NCBI GenBank assembly: GCA_027886185.1
Contig: WOAB01000056.1
Span: 372,001 to 436,000, forward strand
From: Rheum nobile
Taxonomy: Eukaryota; Streptophyta; Magnoliopsida; Caryophyllales; Polygonaceae
Direction: 5' to 3'
Length of the DNA stretch: 64,000 nucleotides
A program made the position numbers and the translations under genes. The notes beneath the pieces are model-generated. The model was not told where the DNA came from. It saw only the letters and a list, made by a program, of their open reading frames with translations, and searched no databases. Shown here piece by piece: positions 10,641 to 21,560 of the stretch (position 1 is its first letter; every line of letters begins with the position of its first letter).

Positions 10641-12345
10641 CACCCCTCTCAAGGAGATGGATCAACCATTCCCATCTTGGGAAAAGCTGACTACAATCGA
10701 ACTCTGGGAAGTGACTTGGTTAGAAAATCGGTCAACTGGGTTTGTGTGGGAACATGAGAAAGAGAGATCAATCCTTCAAGCAACTTCTCTCGCGTGTAAT
10801 GGCAGTCTAATTCAATGTGTTTTGCACGTTCATGAAACACGAGGTTCTTGGCAATATACACTGCAACTTGATTGACACACTTTACTGGAATGGGCGTGAC
10901 ATCAGACACCTCCAACTCATGGAACAACCTGCTTAACCAAGCAAGTTCTGCACACACGCGTCTAAGGGATCGATATTCTGCCTCTGCAGAAGAGAGTGAC
11001 ACACTTTTCTGCTTCTTAGACTTCCAAGAAACCAAGGATCCTCCAAAGAAGACCAAGTAACTACTGACATATCGCCTAGAATAAGGACAAGTGGCCCAGT
11101 CGGCATCACAGTAGGCAAGCAAATTTCGATGTACTGAGTTATTCAATAGGAGCGCTTTGTCTTGTGTCCCACGAATGTAAGACAAGACATGTAAGGCAAC
11201 TTCCATATGTTTTTGACGTGGAACTTGGTTGAACTGGCTAAAAAACTGTATGGAGTAAGCCAAGTCTGACCGAGTGTTTACTAGGAAATTCAGCTTATCC
11301 ACCAGTCTCCTGTATACAAGAGGATCAGGCAGCAACTCACTTGTCTCTGGCAATAGCTTCAGACGCAAATCCAAAGGACTTGCAGCATTGTGTGCAGATT
11401 CTAAGGGAAAATCCTGCAGTATCTCAACAATGAATCTCTTTTGGCTCATCAACAGGCCCTGCTCAGTAGGGATGAATTATATCCCCAAAAACAAATGCAA
11501 AGACTCTAAGTCTTTGATCTTGAATGCTGCATCCAAATGAGCCTTGAGTAATGCAATATCCTCAAGGTTATTGCCATTCAGCAAGATGTCATCAACATAA
11601 ATTGCAACAAATATAACTGAATTGGAGGTTTTCTTATGGAAGAGGGAGTAATCATTCAAGGATTAGACATAGCCTCTTGATTTCAGTGATTGTGACAATT
11701 TTGCATACCATTGTCTGGATGCCTGTTTTAAGCCGTATAGAGATTTTTTGAGTTTGCAAACTCTATCTGGACTGTCAACAAGCAAACCAGGGGGCACCTT
11801 CATGTATACTTCCTCATCAAGGTCACCATGTAAAAAGGCATTATTTACATCTAGTTGGAAAATGCTCCATTTCTTCTTAAGAGACATTGAAATTAAAGAT
11901 CTTACTGTTGTCATCTTGATGACAGGGGGAAAATTCTTATTGTAGTCGACCCCCTCTTGCTGAGTGAATCCTCTCACCACAAGTCTAGCTTTGTACCTCT
12001 CTATTGAGCTATCAACCTTTCTTTTGACCTTAAATACCCACTTGCGGCTTATAATCTTCTTGCCCTTAGGCAATTCAACAATATCCCAAGTGTGGTTCAA
12101 TTCCAATGTTGTAAATTCATCATGCATTACTTTATGTCAGACCTCAAATTGACAAGCCTGATCATAGGTAAAAGGTTCACTGTCTGGATAGAAAGAAGAG
12201 GGAAAATGATGGTCAGGAAAAGAGATAGTGGAAGTAAGGGTATGACCACAAAAACAAGGTTCTGCAGTGACATTATTGCACACATAATCCTGCAAATGGG
12301 CAGGTTGTTGGTGAGGTCTAGCAGAAACTATGTTGTTTAGGCCGC
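10480..12345 (-). pseudogene. Ty1/copia pol fragment with 3' LTR
   Basis: Reading down from 12345: a linker resembling the usual RPHxxPAxLQDYxC region, then reverse transcriptase (KWVFKVKRK, FQLDVNNAFLHGDLDEEVYM, VAIYVDDILL) and RNase H (CDADWATCPYSRRYVSSYL, SAEAEYRSLR, FHERAKHIELDCHY). Integrase, protease and gag are absent. Damage includes a TGG-to-TGA stop just upstream of 12127, a stop at about 11663 and a break near 11460-11480. The polypurine tract TTGAGAGGGG lies at about 10643-10655 and the LTR begins TGTTATGATATT at 10642, running down to roughly 10480. It is a different copia family from those at 1-4.9 kb and 48.9-62.3 kb. Confidence 0.88.
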
Positions 12346-12484
12346 AATCATCTTAATAAATAATAAAAATGTTTTAAGTTTATAAAGTTAAAAAACATGA
12401 GACGAAGGTTATAGGCCACATCATACGCTCCATTCACCCTGCTAGTGCAGTAGTGCCTGTAATGCTCTTGTTATGAGGAAAGAA

Positions 12485-14231
12485 TTAGACTGGTTTTAGT
12501 TTATATGTAAAATTGATGTGACAGAAAGCAAGAGCAAGCAGACTCAAGCGTGATAAAATTAGAGAAGTAAAATTGATGTGACAGAAAGCAAGAGCAAGCA
12601 GGGAAGCGCGTACCATTTCCATGTATTTCATGCCCTCTAGCTGAAGGACTAGGGGAGGCAAAGAAGTCAGCCATTCCTTCTCTTTGACAAATACACCATT
12701 TGGGATGGCCAACTTACGCATGTCGGTCACAGAGGGCCCTGGCGCGGCAAAAATGGTCCTCCCCGTGGCACAAATTAGGGCAGGGTCAACGTTGCTCTCA
12801 GACCTTGATCTCTTTCCCCCGCGGCCTGCTTGAGAAGGGTCATCACGCTTATCTCCTCCTGTCTCTGCCTCGACTAGACTGACTGGTGGTAGCGAAGAAG
12901 ATGTTGTCTCGCACACGACCATCGCGTCGGAAGTTGGAGTCGGGGCCTGCTCCGACGTGGCCTGATCATCAGCTGCTCTGGCCGACGACTTTGATCCACC
13001 CGCGATCTTCTTGGCCCTCTTTAGCAAGAAGTCGGATTTCATCCCTGAGAATACAGAGGTTAGCTAAAACAACGCATGGAAATAAAGAGCAGTGAAAGAA
13101 CAAATTACCACCCGACTCATCGCGTTCAACGGAGTGCGGAAAACTGAGCCTCGCTTTCTCCAAGTTCTCTTGAGTAATTAAGCGCTTGTAGTCAGGGGCA
13201 TCTCCCTCATTGCGAAACTGACTTTTACACGCGTCAATCTCCTTATGATATGGCTTATCAGGACGCATGAAGGGGCCCGGAAACAACTTGCAATTGAAAT
13301 CCGAATGAGAAGAACACCGCGCTAGAAACCATCTGTCCTTCCACTTTCCCACGTTGGAAGGCTTGCTTATGACGTTGACGTTCAAAGTAGGCAAGCTGAG
13401 ATTGCAAAAACCCTTATCGTATTTCAAAGTAAAGAGCTTAAGCATGTGTTGCGCGTCAGGGGTAAGGCCAGAATGGTAGCACCGCATCGTATACCCGCTC
13501 AGATATCTCCACGCGTTGGGATATAGCTGAGTAGGATTAAGGTTCAAGAGTCTCAAGAAATCGCGATAAAAATCAGGTAGAGGGAGGCGAAACCCTGCCT
13601 CAACACTAGCTACAAAAATAACCATGCAGCTTTTGTATCGTGCCATGGAAGTCCCTCCTCGTTCGGGCAGACAAAGCTCTGTCCCAACCGGCCAAGGAAT
13701 CGATCGCGCTAATGTTCCAAGGAGGAAAGCGAGACACGGGTGGCCACCCCGTAGCTCCGCATGTCCTTACCTGGGTGATCTTGCATCATAGGGATCTTGT
13801 CAGTAATCACCGCGGGAACTAGAGGAGGATCAACATTCAGATGATGACTCACGAAGTTGTCCACACTACGCGGTCCTTCGACTTGGGGGTTACTCTGAGA
13901 AATGTTAGTCGCGGGAGAATAGGAACCACCCCTTTGCCCTTCACCTTTTCAACCTGCATCACTCCCCCAGAAGTCGTGTCGTCTGCAGTTCGACGCGATG
14001 ATTCACACGAGGAAGAAGACGCGGTCTCTGGTGGGGGCTCGAGGCAGACTCGTGCTCTCTATACACGCTCTTCACTGCGCGACCGTAAGCATCACCACTC
14101 CCAGTGTTCGTTTCGCTTGACATCGTGGAGAAATTTGAGAAAGACAGTTGTGCACGATTAAGTAAATCCCCTCTGAAAAGAAGACAAAAAAAGTTTAGTA
14201 ACCAGATTCGAAGAAGGAAGAACGCGTACAA
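12485..14231 (-). pseudogene. Decayed ORF of the putative gypsy-type transposon (PF04195-like) class
   Basis: A likely start (MSSETNTGSGDAYGR) lies near 14124. After a broken stretch near 13650-13960 the core domain runs from 13646 down to about 13110, with motifs ASVEAGFRLPLPDFYRDFLR, NAWRYLSGY and MLKLFTLKY typical of this plant transposon protein class. A plausible intron (GTGGTAATTTG...TTCTCAG, about 13042-13115) joins DESG to MKSDFLLKRAKK. The frame ends at 12485 in what may be a second intron. In Tat-lineage gypsy elements extra ORFs are often antisense, and the LTR-like signals at 14.9-15.6 kb point the other way, so this is probably such an antisense ORF. Confidence 0.6.
12505..12600. 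repeat. 58-bp tandem duplication
   Basis: The string starting AAATTGATGTGACAGAAAGC and ending AAGAGCAAGCAG occurs at about 12509-12540 and again at about 12567-12600. It makes the two SLLALAFCHINF segments at the end of the reverse ORF, probably within an unspliced intron. Confidence 0.8.
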
Positions 14232-14879
14232 CCAAGGTAAAGCAAAAAGAAGCGCTGCTAGGAAAACAACGCGATCAACAGGAAACTGAAACGGATGGGG
14301 TTATCAAAAGATCTGGAGGCGGAATTTTAAGAGTCAGGAAGAAGATGGAGCAAAGGAGAGGAAAAATCATGAAGTGAGAAGTAACAGCAAATCCCTACGC
14401 TCCACGGTCTACGAGAACTCGCCGAATGAGGCTATTTAACCTTTCCCCCATATCTCTATTTTCACCTTCTCAGGAGAACACCCATTGGCACTATCACCAC
14501 CGCCATTGTTACCCAGAAAAGCGAGAAGTAAGAAGATGAAGCGGCGAAGGAGAGAGAAGAGGAGGAGAGTGCAGTCATCCACAAAAACACTGAGAAATCG
14601 AGCGAAAAACAAACACATTCAAAAATTAGAAAGCAAGGGAAGTTGATTTACCTGAGCGATTCCAAGAAAGACGATGAAGAGGAAGCGTCGGTGAACGGAG
14701 CAGCGATGCAAGAAACCCAATCGGCACAAAGCTCTGACAAGAAAAGAGAGAAGAAGAAAGGTAAAGTAACGCCATCCCGCCTCTGCCTTCTCTTATATGA
14801 GGGCTCTGCTGGACTGATCTGATGGAGGCCCATTAAGCAAGGGCCCACCGTTGTGGAACCAAAGCGTCCTTGCCTCAAG

Positions 14880-15566
14880 ATGTCTTGAAGTGAAGCAAAT
14901 AAATGCGGTAATTAAACGCGTTTTTTTCCTGAATTGCCTTGTAGCCTCACGCGTTCATCATCAAGACAAGGGGTTGTGATGGAACGCGCTATTTTTATAT
15001 AGCACTCAACACGTTAAATGACCACATTCATTCCCTTCATAACCCTCCATCAACGGGAAAGACCGCGAGTCGCCGGGAAAGACCGCGAGTCAAAACGAAG
15101 AAACAACGCGGGAAAGACAGCAAGCCGACCGTCCACATGCCATGATGTCATTCAACCAATGAAAAGAAACCATGAGCCGACCGCCATCAAACGTCGCCTT
15201 ACTCGCGCATGACACGTAGCTCCATGCAAATCATCGACGCAACACGTTGCTCCATGCAAGGCTCCGTTGAGTGACACGTTCTTCTCCTTGCCAGCCATCG
15301 CAAGCAGGACCCGAGCACTATAAATAGGCTTGAGATCGCATTTTCAGATGACCTTTTGTTGGATCGCCCATTTTTTGGGAAGAAAACGAGAGGTCTGTGT
15401 ATGATTCTCGTATAAAGATCTGTTGAAATGTAATCGCCAAATGAAATATCGCGTCAATTATGAATAAAATGTCTTCTTTTCAAATGTGTTTGTGCTTTGA
15501 TCTATATTGTGGAGATCGCGTTCTGTTTGTGGGATGATCTATGTCGCGACAATTTTATATTCTAAC
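14880..15566 (+). repeat. LTR-like promoter and polyadenylation region
   Basis: CTATAAATA at 15318-15326 is followed about 140 bp later by AATAAA at 15463-15468, and the block ends TTCTAACA at about 15566: the U3-R-U5 layout of an LTR on the plus strand. A possible start is TGTCTTGAAG near 14880. I could not find a matching second LTR or a target duplication in the window, so edges are uncertain. Confidence 0.45.
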
Positions 15567-16417
15567 AGCTCAAAAATACGGGAATCATCAATGAGGATTT
15601 ATACAAAATTGAAAAAATATTTTTTTGTTTATAAATACTCCGTCAAATAAAGCCATTGTAGTAGTATTATATTACAGTACAATGCAAACTTTGTCGATCA
15701 CAAAACACATAACTTCTGATTAAAGCTTATATTAATTTGTTAGTAACTGAAAGTTTGTGTTATTTATCGTAGTTTGTCTCTTTTTTTCTTTTCTTTTTAT
15801 CTATATGAGTGATAATTCATTCTATTTCATGTCAAGTAGAGTACGTTAATGAATATTTTAAGTGTTCTCTCAATGTGTTCCATTCTAAACCATATTTGTG
15901 GAATATTGTTTTTATTTAATTTAGTACAAATTTTTATAAGATTCCTAAGCATATATATATTCAACCAACTTTCAAGCAAGCATATATATATATAAGAAGG
16001 GTAGATATATAGAAGACCCAGCAGCCCGTGACGTGGAAGGGCAGGTGTTTGAATTTAATTAATTATCCACCCCCAACCCAAGATTTCTTCTAATCACAAA
16101 CTCTTAACCACTGTACTTGGTTTGGAGTATTTATCAGTATTTTTTAGAAAGAGATACAGCATTTTTCAAAACTTCATTAAAAAGAAAACGAAGTAGTAGC
16201 TCTGCCCTTAACAAGCTAATCTATCCTAATTGATTTGATTGACTAATTCGTTCACTATCTAACGAATCTATGTTTTTAACTTCTACTTTTAAGTGTAACA
16301 TAACATAACATGATGTTAATTATGTGATAAAAGAAAGGAAGGTTTTAGTTTAATTGTAACTGGCAAATATACCTTACCAATAAATTCATTTAAGTAGACG
16401 GGGTACGGTCTAAAATT
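15567..16417. other. AT-rich intergenic DNA
   Basis: No coding sequence, RNA gene or clear repeat boundary is visible. The stretch has (TA)n-rich segments near 15945-16000. Confidence 0.6.
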
Positions 16418-16423
16418 AATTAG

Positions 16424-17632
16424 GGAAATTCTGCATCGTATCCACGAGGTATTGTGAATTTCGGGTAATATTCAAAGTTTTTAAAAAGTCCGCGTGTTAA
16501 CATTGCGTGGTAACATTGAGATTTCACAAATTCTGTCTGGTCCCTCAAATATTATATATAAAAAGCAAATAATAATTACAATTACCATATTTTAAACTTA
16601 ATTTAATAAAAACATCATATCTTTGTGGTATTTAAGCAAATACCTAATCTTTATTTTTTTATAAAACCATTTTATAATTTTTAAGGAAAATTTAAGAAAC
16701 CTTATCTTATTTACACATTTTATGACATCATAATTATTATTATCTAAACATTATATATTTTTTAAACAGTTTTTCTTGTTAAAAAAACTACTTTTAATTA
16801 AAAAAAATTGTTCTCTCATAAAACGTTATCGAGTAACTTTTACAAAAATCCCAAATTTCAAATATTATTTTGAAAGAAAAAAGGATTTAATCAAAATACT
16901 ATGTACTTTTGATTGTTGAAAAAGATATTTGAATAAGGGTGTATTTTTATTTTTTATACAAATAAATAGATTATATTAATTCTTTAAAAATAAAAAAACT
17001 TATGGTATAATGAAGAATATGTAAATAAGAGTAGCTTTTTAGTATTTTCTTACAAAAAATATAAGATTTGGTGGTCTTATAAAAAAATAAAGATGTGACA
17101 TTTTTTTAAATGCCACAAAAATATTATGATTTTATTAAATTATATTTAGGATGTGAATCCGGTGAGAAAGGGCGCTTAGGTGAGAACGTGAGAATACGCA
17201 CATACAGGCAAAAATCTATGCACATTTTTGTGCATGGATTTTTTTTCTGTATGTGCATGAGTTTTAACTTCTACATAGTCACACATAGTAAAAAAATATA
17301 TGCATATATAAGCAAAAATCCATACACATATTGTGATGTGCATGAATTTTTGCATGTATGTGCATGAGTTTTCACCTACCAAAGTCATGCACATACAATC
17401 ATAAATTCATGCACATCTGGTATTCTCACGTTCTTACCTAAGCGCTCATTCACATATGAACATTTTTCTTATATTTAATATATATATAACTTGTAATGAT
17501 TTTTTGCTTTTTATAATGCTTGAGAGTATCAGACGGAATTTGTGAAACCTCGTGATTACCTTACCAATTTTTTAAAACTTTGAACACCACGCGAAATTCA
17601 TGATACCTCGTGGTTATCATGCGAAATTTCCC
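16424..17632. mobile_element. Non-autonomous DNA element with long terminal inverted repeats
   Basis: The left end (GGAAATTCTGCAT, CACGAGGTATTGTGAATTTC) matches the reverse complement of the right end (GGGAAATTTCGCAT, CACGAGGTATCATGAATTTC). Similarity continues about 120 bp inward with scattered mismatches. AATTAG flanks both sides (16418-16423 and 17633-17638). The interior is AT-rich and non-coding. Superfamily is uncertain: long TIRs suggest a Mutator-like or foldback element, but a 9-bp TSD is not evident. Confidence 0.7.
17171..17446. mobile_element. MITE nested in the long-TIR element
   Basis: The inverted ends GCGCTTAGGTGAGAACGTGA (left, about 17171-17197) and GCGCTTAGGTAAGAACGTGA (right, reverse complement, about 17420-17446) are nearly identical. 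Between them are repeated TGCACA/TGTGCAT and TGCATGAGTTTT motifs. The small overlapping ORFs on both strands are by-products of this symmetry. Confidence 0.75.
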
Positions 17633-17660
17633 AATTAGTTACTACTGAATTAATGTTATA

Positions 17661-18253
17661 CTCCCTCCGATCAAATTTATTTGACGTTCAAGGAAGTAGC
17701 ACAATTATTAAGAAAGTTTAGTTTTAGACTTAAATTCATCTCTTCCTCTATAATGGGCACGTTAAACACGAAAAGTAAACTGAAAGCAGCTTTTTCTATG
17801 CATTAGCAATAACCACATAGTGTAAAAGTACTCCTTGAATGAAGATAAAATACTTCAAATTGAAATGGTTGTCCCATATATTCTTTTCGACCTCCAATTT
17901 TCCAAGTTGTCCATTTTAGATAGAGAGGTGAACCGTATTGCTGACAAAATTGCTAAACTCAATTTTTCATCAAATGTGTTGTCTCTTAATTCTAATTCAG
18001 AACTTCGCGTTCTCATTCGCAAGAATGATCTAGACTGGTCTTCGCATAGAAACTAAAATCAGTCTAATTCTTTCCTCGTAAAAAAAAATAGTACTTCAAA
18101 TGCCTAGAAAATAGAGAAAAATTGCAAAACGTCATTGGCAAGGGAAATTAAAAGTAATCTCTTAATTGTGATAGATTGAATGTGTCCTAAAACATCACTT
18201 TTTAGTGATCAAATTTTTTCTGTAAAACGTCAAATAAATTTGATGGCAGGGAG
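17661..18253. mobile_element. Stowaway-like MITE
   Basis: Ends CTCCCTCCGATCAAATTTAT (left) and CTCCCTGCCATCAAATTTAT (reverse complement of right), flanked by TA at 17659-17660 and 18254-18255, the Tc1/mariner-type duplication. At 593 bp it is longer than typical Stowaway elements because a LINE tail is inserted at 17861-18091. Confidence 0.85.
17861..18091 (+). mobile_element. 5'-truncated LINE insertion (RNase H tail)
   Basis: Encodes the end of a plant LINE-type RNase H domain (REVNRIADKIAKL) and finishes with an A-rich tail. The 10-bp sequence TACTTCAAAT flanks it at 17851-17860 and 18092-18101, as expected for target-primed insertion. It sits inside the Stowaway element and so is younger than it. 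Confidence 0.8.
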
Positions 18254-18476
18254 TAGTATATAAATTGAGCTACGTCATATTTTTTTTTAATGATGAATAA
18301 CCAACACTAGAGGCAACTAAACACTCCCATATGATAAATGCAAATGAAATCTCTTATCTTTTATATATAAAAAAGACTATATACCTTTTAACCTTTTGAT
18401 TTCTACGTTTTTATCTGTTTTAACACTCAAAACATACACTTAGGGTAAATATGAGAGCTTAACAAAGGTGATTACA

Positions 18477-18604
18477 GTTGAGTCTTTCCAGCATAGCTAG
18501 CAAGTATGACACCCCGTGATTATAAAGTTACGAGTTCGAATTCTCTTCTCCCGTTATAATAGCCTAAGTGCCTCCTATGAAAAAAAAAAAAAAAAAAAAA
18601 AAAC
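18477..18604 (+). mobile_element. SINE in the proximal promoter of the TT2-like MYB
   Basis: A tRNA-like head with A-box-like TAGCTAGCAAGTATGACACC and a B-box-like ACGAGTTCGAATTCTC is followed by a poly(A) run of about 20 bases (18580-18603). Perfect 8-bp target duplicates TGATTACA lie at 18469-18476 and 18605-18612. Its 3' end is about 135 bp from the MYB start codon, so it lies just upstream of or within the transcript leader. Confidence 0.85.
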
Positions 18605-18638
18605 TGATTACACTTTTACCCATACTAGTCCCCACTTG

Positions 18639-18738
18639 GTATAATAAGTACAAGAAAGGCCTATTAATTTGTGCGCTTCTCACACTTCACTTCTCAACTC
18701 AAACCCTCACGCAGTCTATTAGAAAGAGAGAAAGAGAT
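18639..18738 (+). promoter_or_regulatory. Putative core promoter and leader of the TT2-like MYB
   Basis: GGTATAATAAG at about 18639-18649 is the only TATA-like string close to the gene. It is followed by a CT-rich stretch (CTTCTCACACTTCACTTCTC) typical of plant 5' leaders and by AGAAAGAGAGAAAGAGAT before the ATG. Assignment is by position only. Confidence 0.4.
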
Positions 18739-19930
18739 ATGGGGAGGAAGCCATGCTGTGAAAAGGGAGGTGTGAACAGAGGAGCTTGGACTGCAATGGA
18801 GGACAAGATTCTCACCGATTACATCTCTCTCAACGGCGAAGGCAAATGGAGAAACCTCCCTATTAGTGCAGGTACATATATATATATATATGGGTGTAAT
18901 TGTATGTGTGTTTTGATCAATCTTAATTCTTAAACAACTTTATTTACTCATCATTAGGTTAAGTTTTGTATATACTTTTTTTAGGTTTGAAAAGATGCGG
19001 TAAGAGTTGCAGATTGCGGTGGCTCAACTACTTAAAACCAGATATCAAGAGGGGGAATATAACTAGTGAAGAAGAGGATTTGATTATTCGCCTCCACAAG
19101 CTTCTGGGTAATAGGTACTTACATTAATCACCGTGATTAATCAATATACTAAATATTAATTCTGTTAATGAGATGTTTTCGAAATATCAAACACAACTGG
19201 TAGATCAAGAAACTGAAAATGTCGATAGCCAGGCAAATCAGCATGAAAACAATACAAAAACGAAAGATAAAAAAATAATAATAAATCGAAATGAAAAGCT
19301 GAGATTTGATGAATAACCCTTAATTGACTTTTGATGAATAACTTAGACTTAGAAAGTGATCCATGATAGTATTCCCTTGACTTTTGATGAATAACCCACT
19401 ATCGAAGCACCTTGCAGTCCAATAAATATAAAGCTGAGCTTCGTGTCTACATCTGCAAATTAAGGAATTGGATTGTGACATATGCTTGTTCATTCAATTT
19501 ATTTGCTCACGTTTCCCAAAAGCTAATTCTAATTAATTGAGTGTTTTTTTACCAAAATTAAGAGCAAGTTTAGTGCTTTTTTATTCAATGAAGATTAATT
19601 AATTCCTAACGTTAAGAGCCAAGCCCACCTTTATTTTTGATGAATTAGGTGGTCATTGATAGCGGGTAGGCTTCCTGGACGAACAGATAATGAAATAAAA
19701 AACTATTGGAACACCAACATTGGTAAAAAGCTCCAAGGACACGACCAAAACAAGCCTAGGTGTCTATCGTCGCCGTCCCTTCGTTACCACCAGAAGACAC
19801 CGACACCAACCTGTGTGGTCCGTACAAGGGCAACAAGGTGCACCAAAGTGGTTATCCCCGAGGAGCTTCAAAACTTCAAAACAAAAGATAATGACAAAAT
19901 TGAAAAGAAGACATATGATCATATCACTAT

Positions 19931-19962
<32 letters not shown>

Positions 19963-20288
19963 TCTCTATGGAAACGGTGGCCGCCCTCGAGCAGGGCCCC
20001 GTGTGGGCCCTCAATGAATCTATACCATCTGATATGAAGATAGACAAGGATGTGGATGTGGACATGGATGACCACATTTTGTCCAAGATTTTGGATGCTC
20101 ATGAATTCTTGCCCTTTTCTGACCTTCAATATCACCACCACCACCACCAACAACAAAATGAAGGCAGAATGTCTTCGCCTCTTATGAATGACAACCTGTT
20201 CTTGGGCGAGGACGTCGAGGGTGAGTTGGATATAGATTGGATCACGAGCTTCCTTGAGACGGAACTCATTGAAGAGACAAGTCACTAG
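18739..20288 (+). CDS. R2R3-MYB transcription factor, TT2/subgroup-5-like
   Basis: Three exons, 18739-18871, 18985-19114 and 19649-20288, all with GT-AG introns (113 and 534 bp), give 300 aa. The start MGRKPCCEKGG is the usual R2R3-MYB N-terminus. R2 covers about residues 14-64 and R3 about 67-115, with the spaced Trp residues (first R3 Trp replaced by Ile, as in the family). Residues 76-95 match the bHLH-binding signature [DE]Lx2[RK]x3Lx6Lx3R. VVRTRATRCTK at 144-154 matches the subgroup-5 motif of proanthocyanidin regulators such as Arabidopsis TT2. The acidic C-terminus has an Asn run (AAC repeats), a His/Gln run and a final DIDWITSFLE. Probable role: nuclear activator of flavonoid/proanthocyanidin genes with bHLH and WD40 partners. 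It looks intact. The regulatory target set is inferred. Confidence 0.93.
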
Positions 20289-20378
20289 GGTTCCAATGTA
20301 TTTTCGGGTGCTCTATGTTAGGCATATGCATGCATGTCCATTCTATATTATTCTTAAGTAAGAAATTGAGATGAATAA

Positions 20379-20507
20379 GGATCCGTTTGGATGGCCTTTC
20401 AGAATGCATTTTATTGCGTTAAAATATATTATGTTTGCACTAAATGTCATCATTTTAATGCAATTTAATATATTAAAATGTATTTTGATGGTGATCCAAA
20501 TATACCC
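20379..20507. mobile_element. PIF/Harbinger-like MITE just downstream of the MYB stop
   Basis: 129 bp between TAA duplicates (20376-20378, 20508-20510), with terminal inverted similarity GGATCCGTTTGGAT versus GGGTATATTTGGAT. It begins 90 bp after the stop codon and so probably contributes to the 3' UTR or terminator. It resembles the MITE at 34925-35009. Confidence 0.65.
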
Positions 20508-20727
20508 TAAGTTGTATAGTCGTGTGTACGCACTTATATATCGAGGTAAATAAATATGTTGAAATTGAGTTATTTCATACGTTGGAAAATAAGTTTTGGA
20601 GCTTATGATCATTCAGGTAATTGGGGTAAAAATAAATTAACCATGAATGTGTTGAACGAACAAGTTGTAGCTAATGAATTAAGCATCGATCGTACGTACG
20701 TGCATATGATATATAGTAAATGGTCCA

Positions 20728-21560
20728 TGTAGGATCGAATGTGTTAGAAACAAGGGAACTGGGTCTCAGTGAGGTTCAGTTCCTTACGCAACGAAATGTA
20801 AAATAATACATAGTTTCTTACAGTGAAAATCTTTGATAACCAACTAGTTATTTAGGAGAAAGTCCACTACCTTTCCCTTGGAAAAGATTTTGAACAAGTC
20901 TACTTCTATAATATTGATGATACGATTACAAGAAGATCAAGACAACACACAACTTTATTCTTAATCACTCCTAAGAATATAGTCATAATCAACCAAGTAA
21001 ACAATCACAACGAAGAACTTACTCAACTCCTTGTTGAAAACTTCTTCTTCCAACACACAATTTCTCACTTTGATACACTACTCTGACTTTGTTTTTGCAT
21101 AATTATTTAGAGACGATGAGATTATTATTTATAATCTTAGAAGAGTATTGAGAAAGCTTCTAAAAGATCTCAACAACCCAGTCGAAAATATAAATAAAAT
21201 TCGTCATAAACTCATAATAAATATTGTTTGTTATCAAAGATATCAAACAATATCTTTCTGAGATTCTGCACAACAAGCTACAGTTTACAAATGTAGATAG
21301 CAATATATGAGGTTGTACAAGACACTCTTCATCAGCATAGACAAAATACGTTCCAGCTCTTCAGATGTTTCGTTAACATTCGTCAGTTTCCTATCTCGAT
21401 TCCCTTTACAGTTCCCAACACGTGCTCTTCTTAGATTGTTGAACTGATAATTCTGTCAATCTAAACTCATAAAAGTATTAGTTTAACATGTGTTTGTCAT
21501 TGTCAAAAGTGGAAGAAAAAAAAAACTTATCAGAAAACTTGCGTTCAGAAAATTCTTTTT
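20728..21560 (-). repeat. Degenerate solo LTR related to 62939-63777
   Basis: On the plus strand it opens TGTAGGATC and contains GGGAACTGGGTCTCAGTGAGG, the reverse complement of the LTR end at 63735-63777. Near 21480-21540 it has sequence matching that LTR's start (TTTTGACAATGACAAACAC, GAACG). The left edge is clear; the right edge and target duplication are not. Confidence 0.6.

Noticed and set aside
17110..17394. Pair of small ORFs rich in Cys/His/Met
   Set aside because: They come from TGCATG/CATGCA repeats within a MITE and are mirrored on both strands.
19764..20285. 173-codon reverse frame opposite MYB exon 3
   Set aside because: It mirrors the CAA/CAC repeats of the MYB exon; poly-Val and low complexity, no start context, and the sense strand has clear splice-supported MYB coding.
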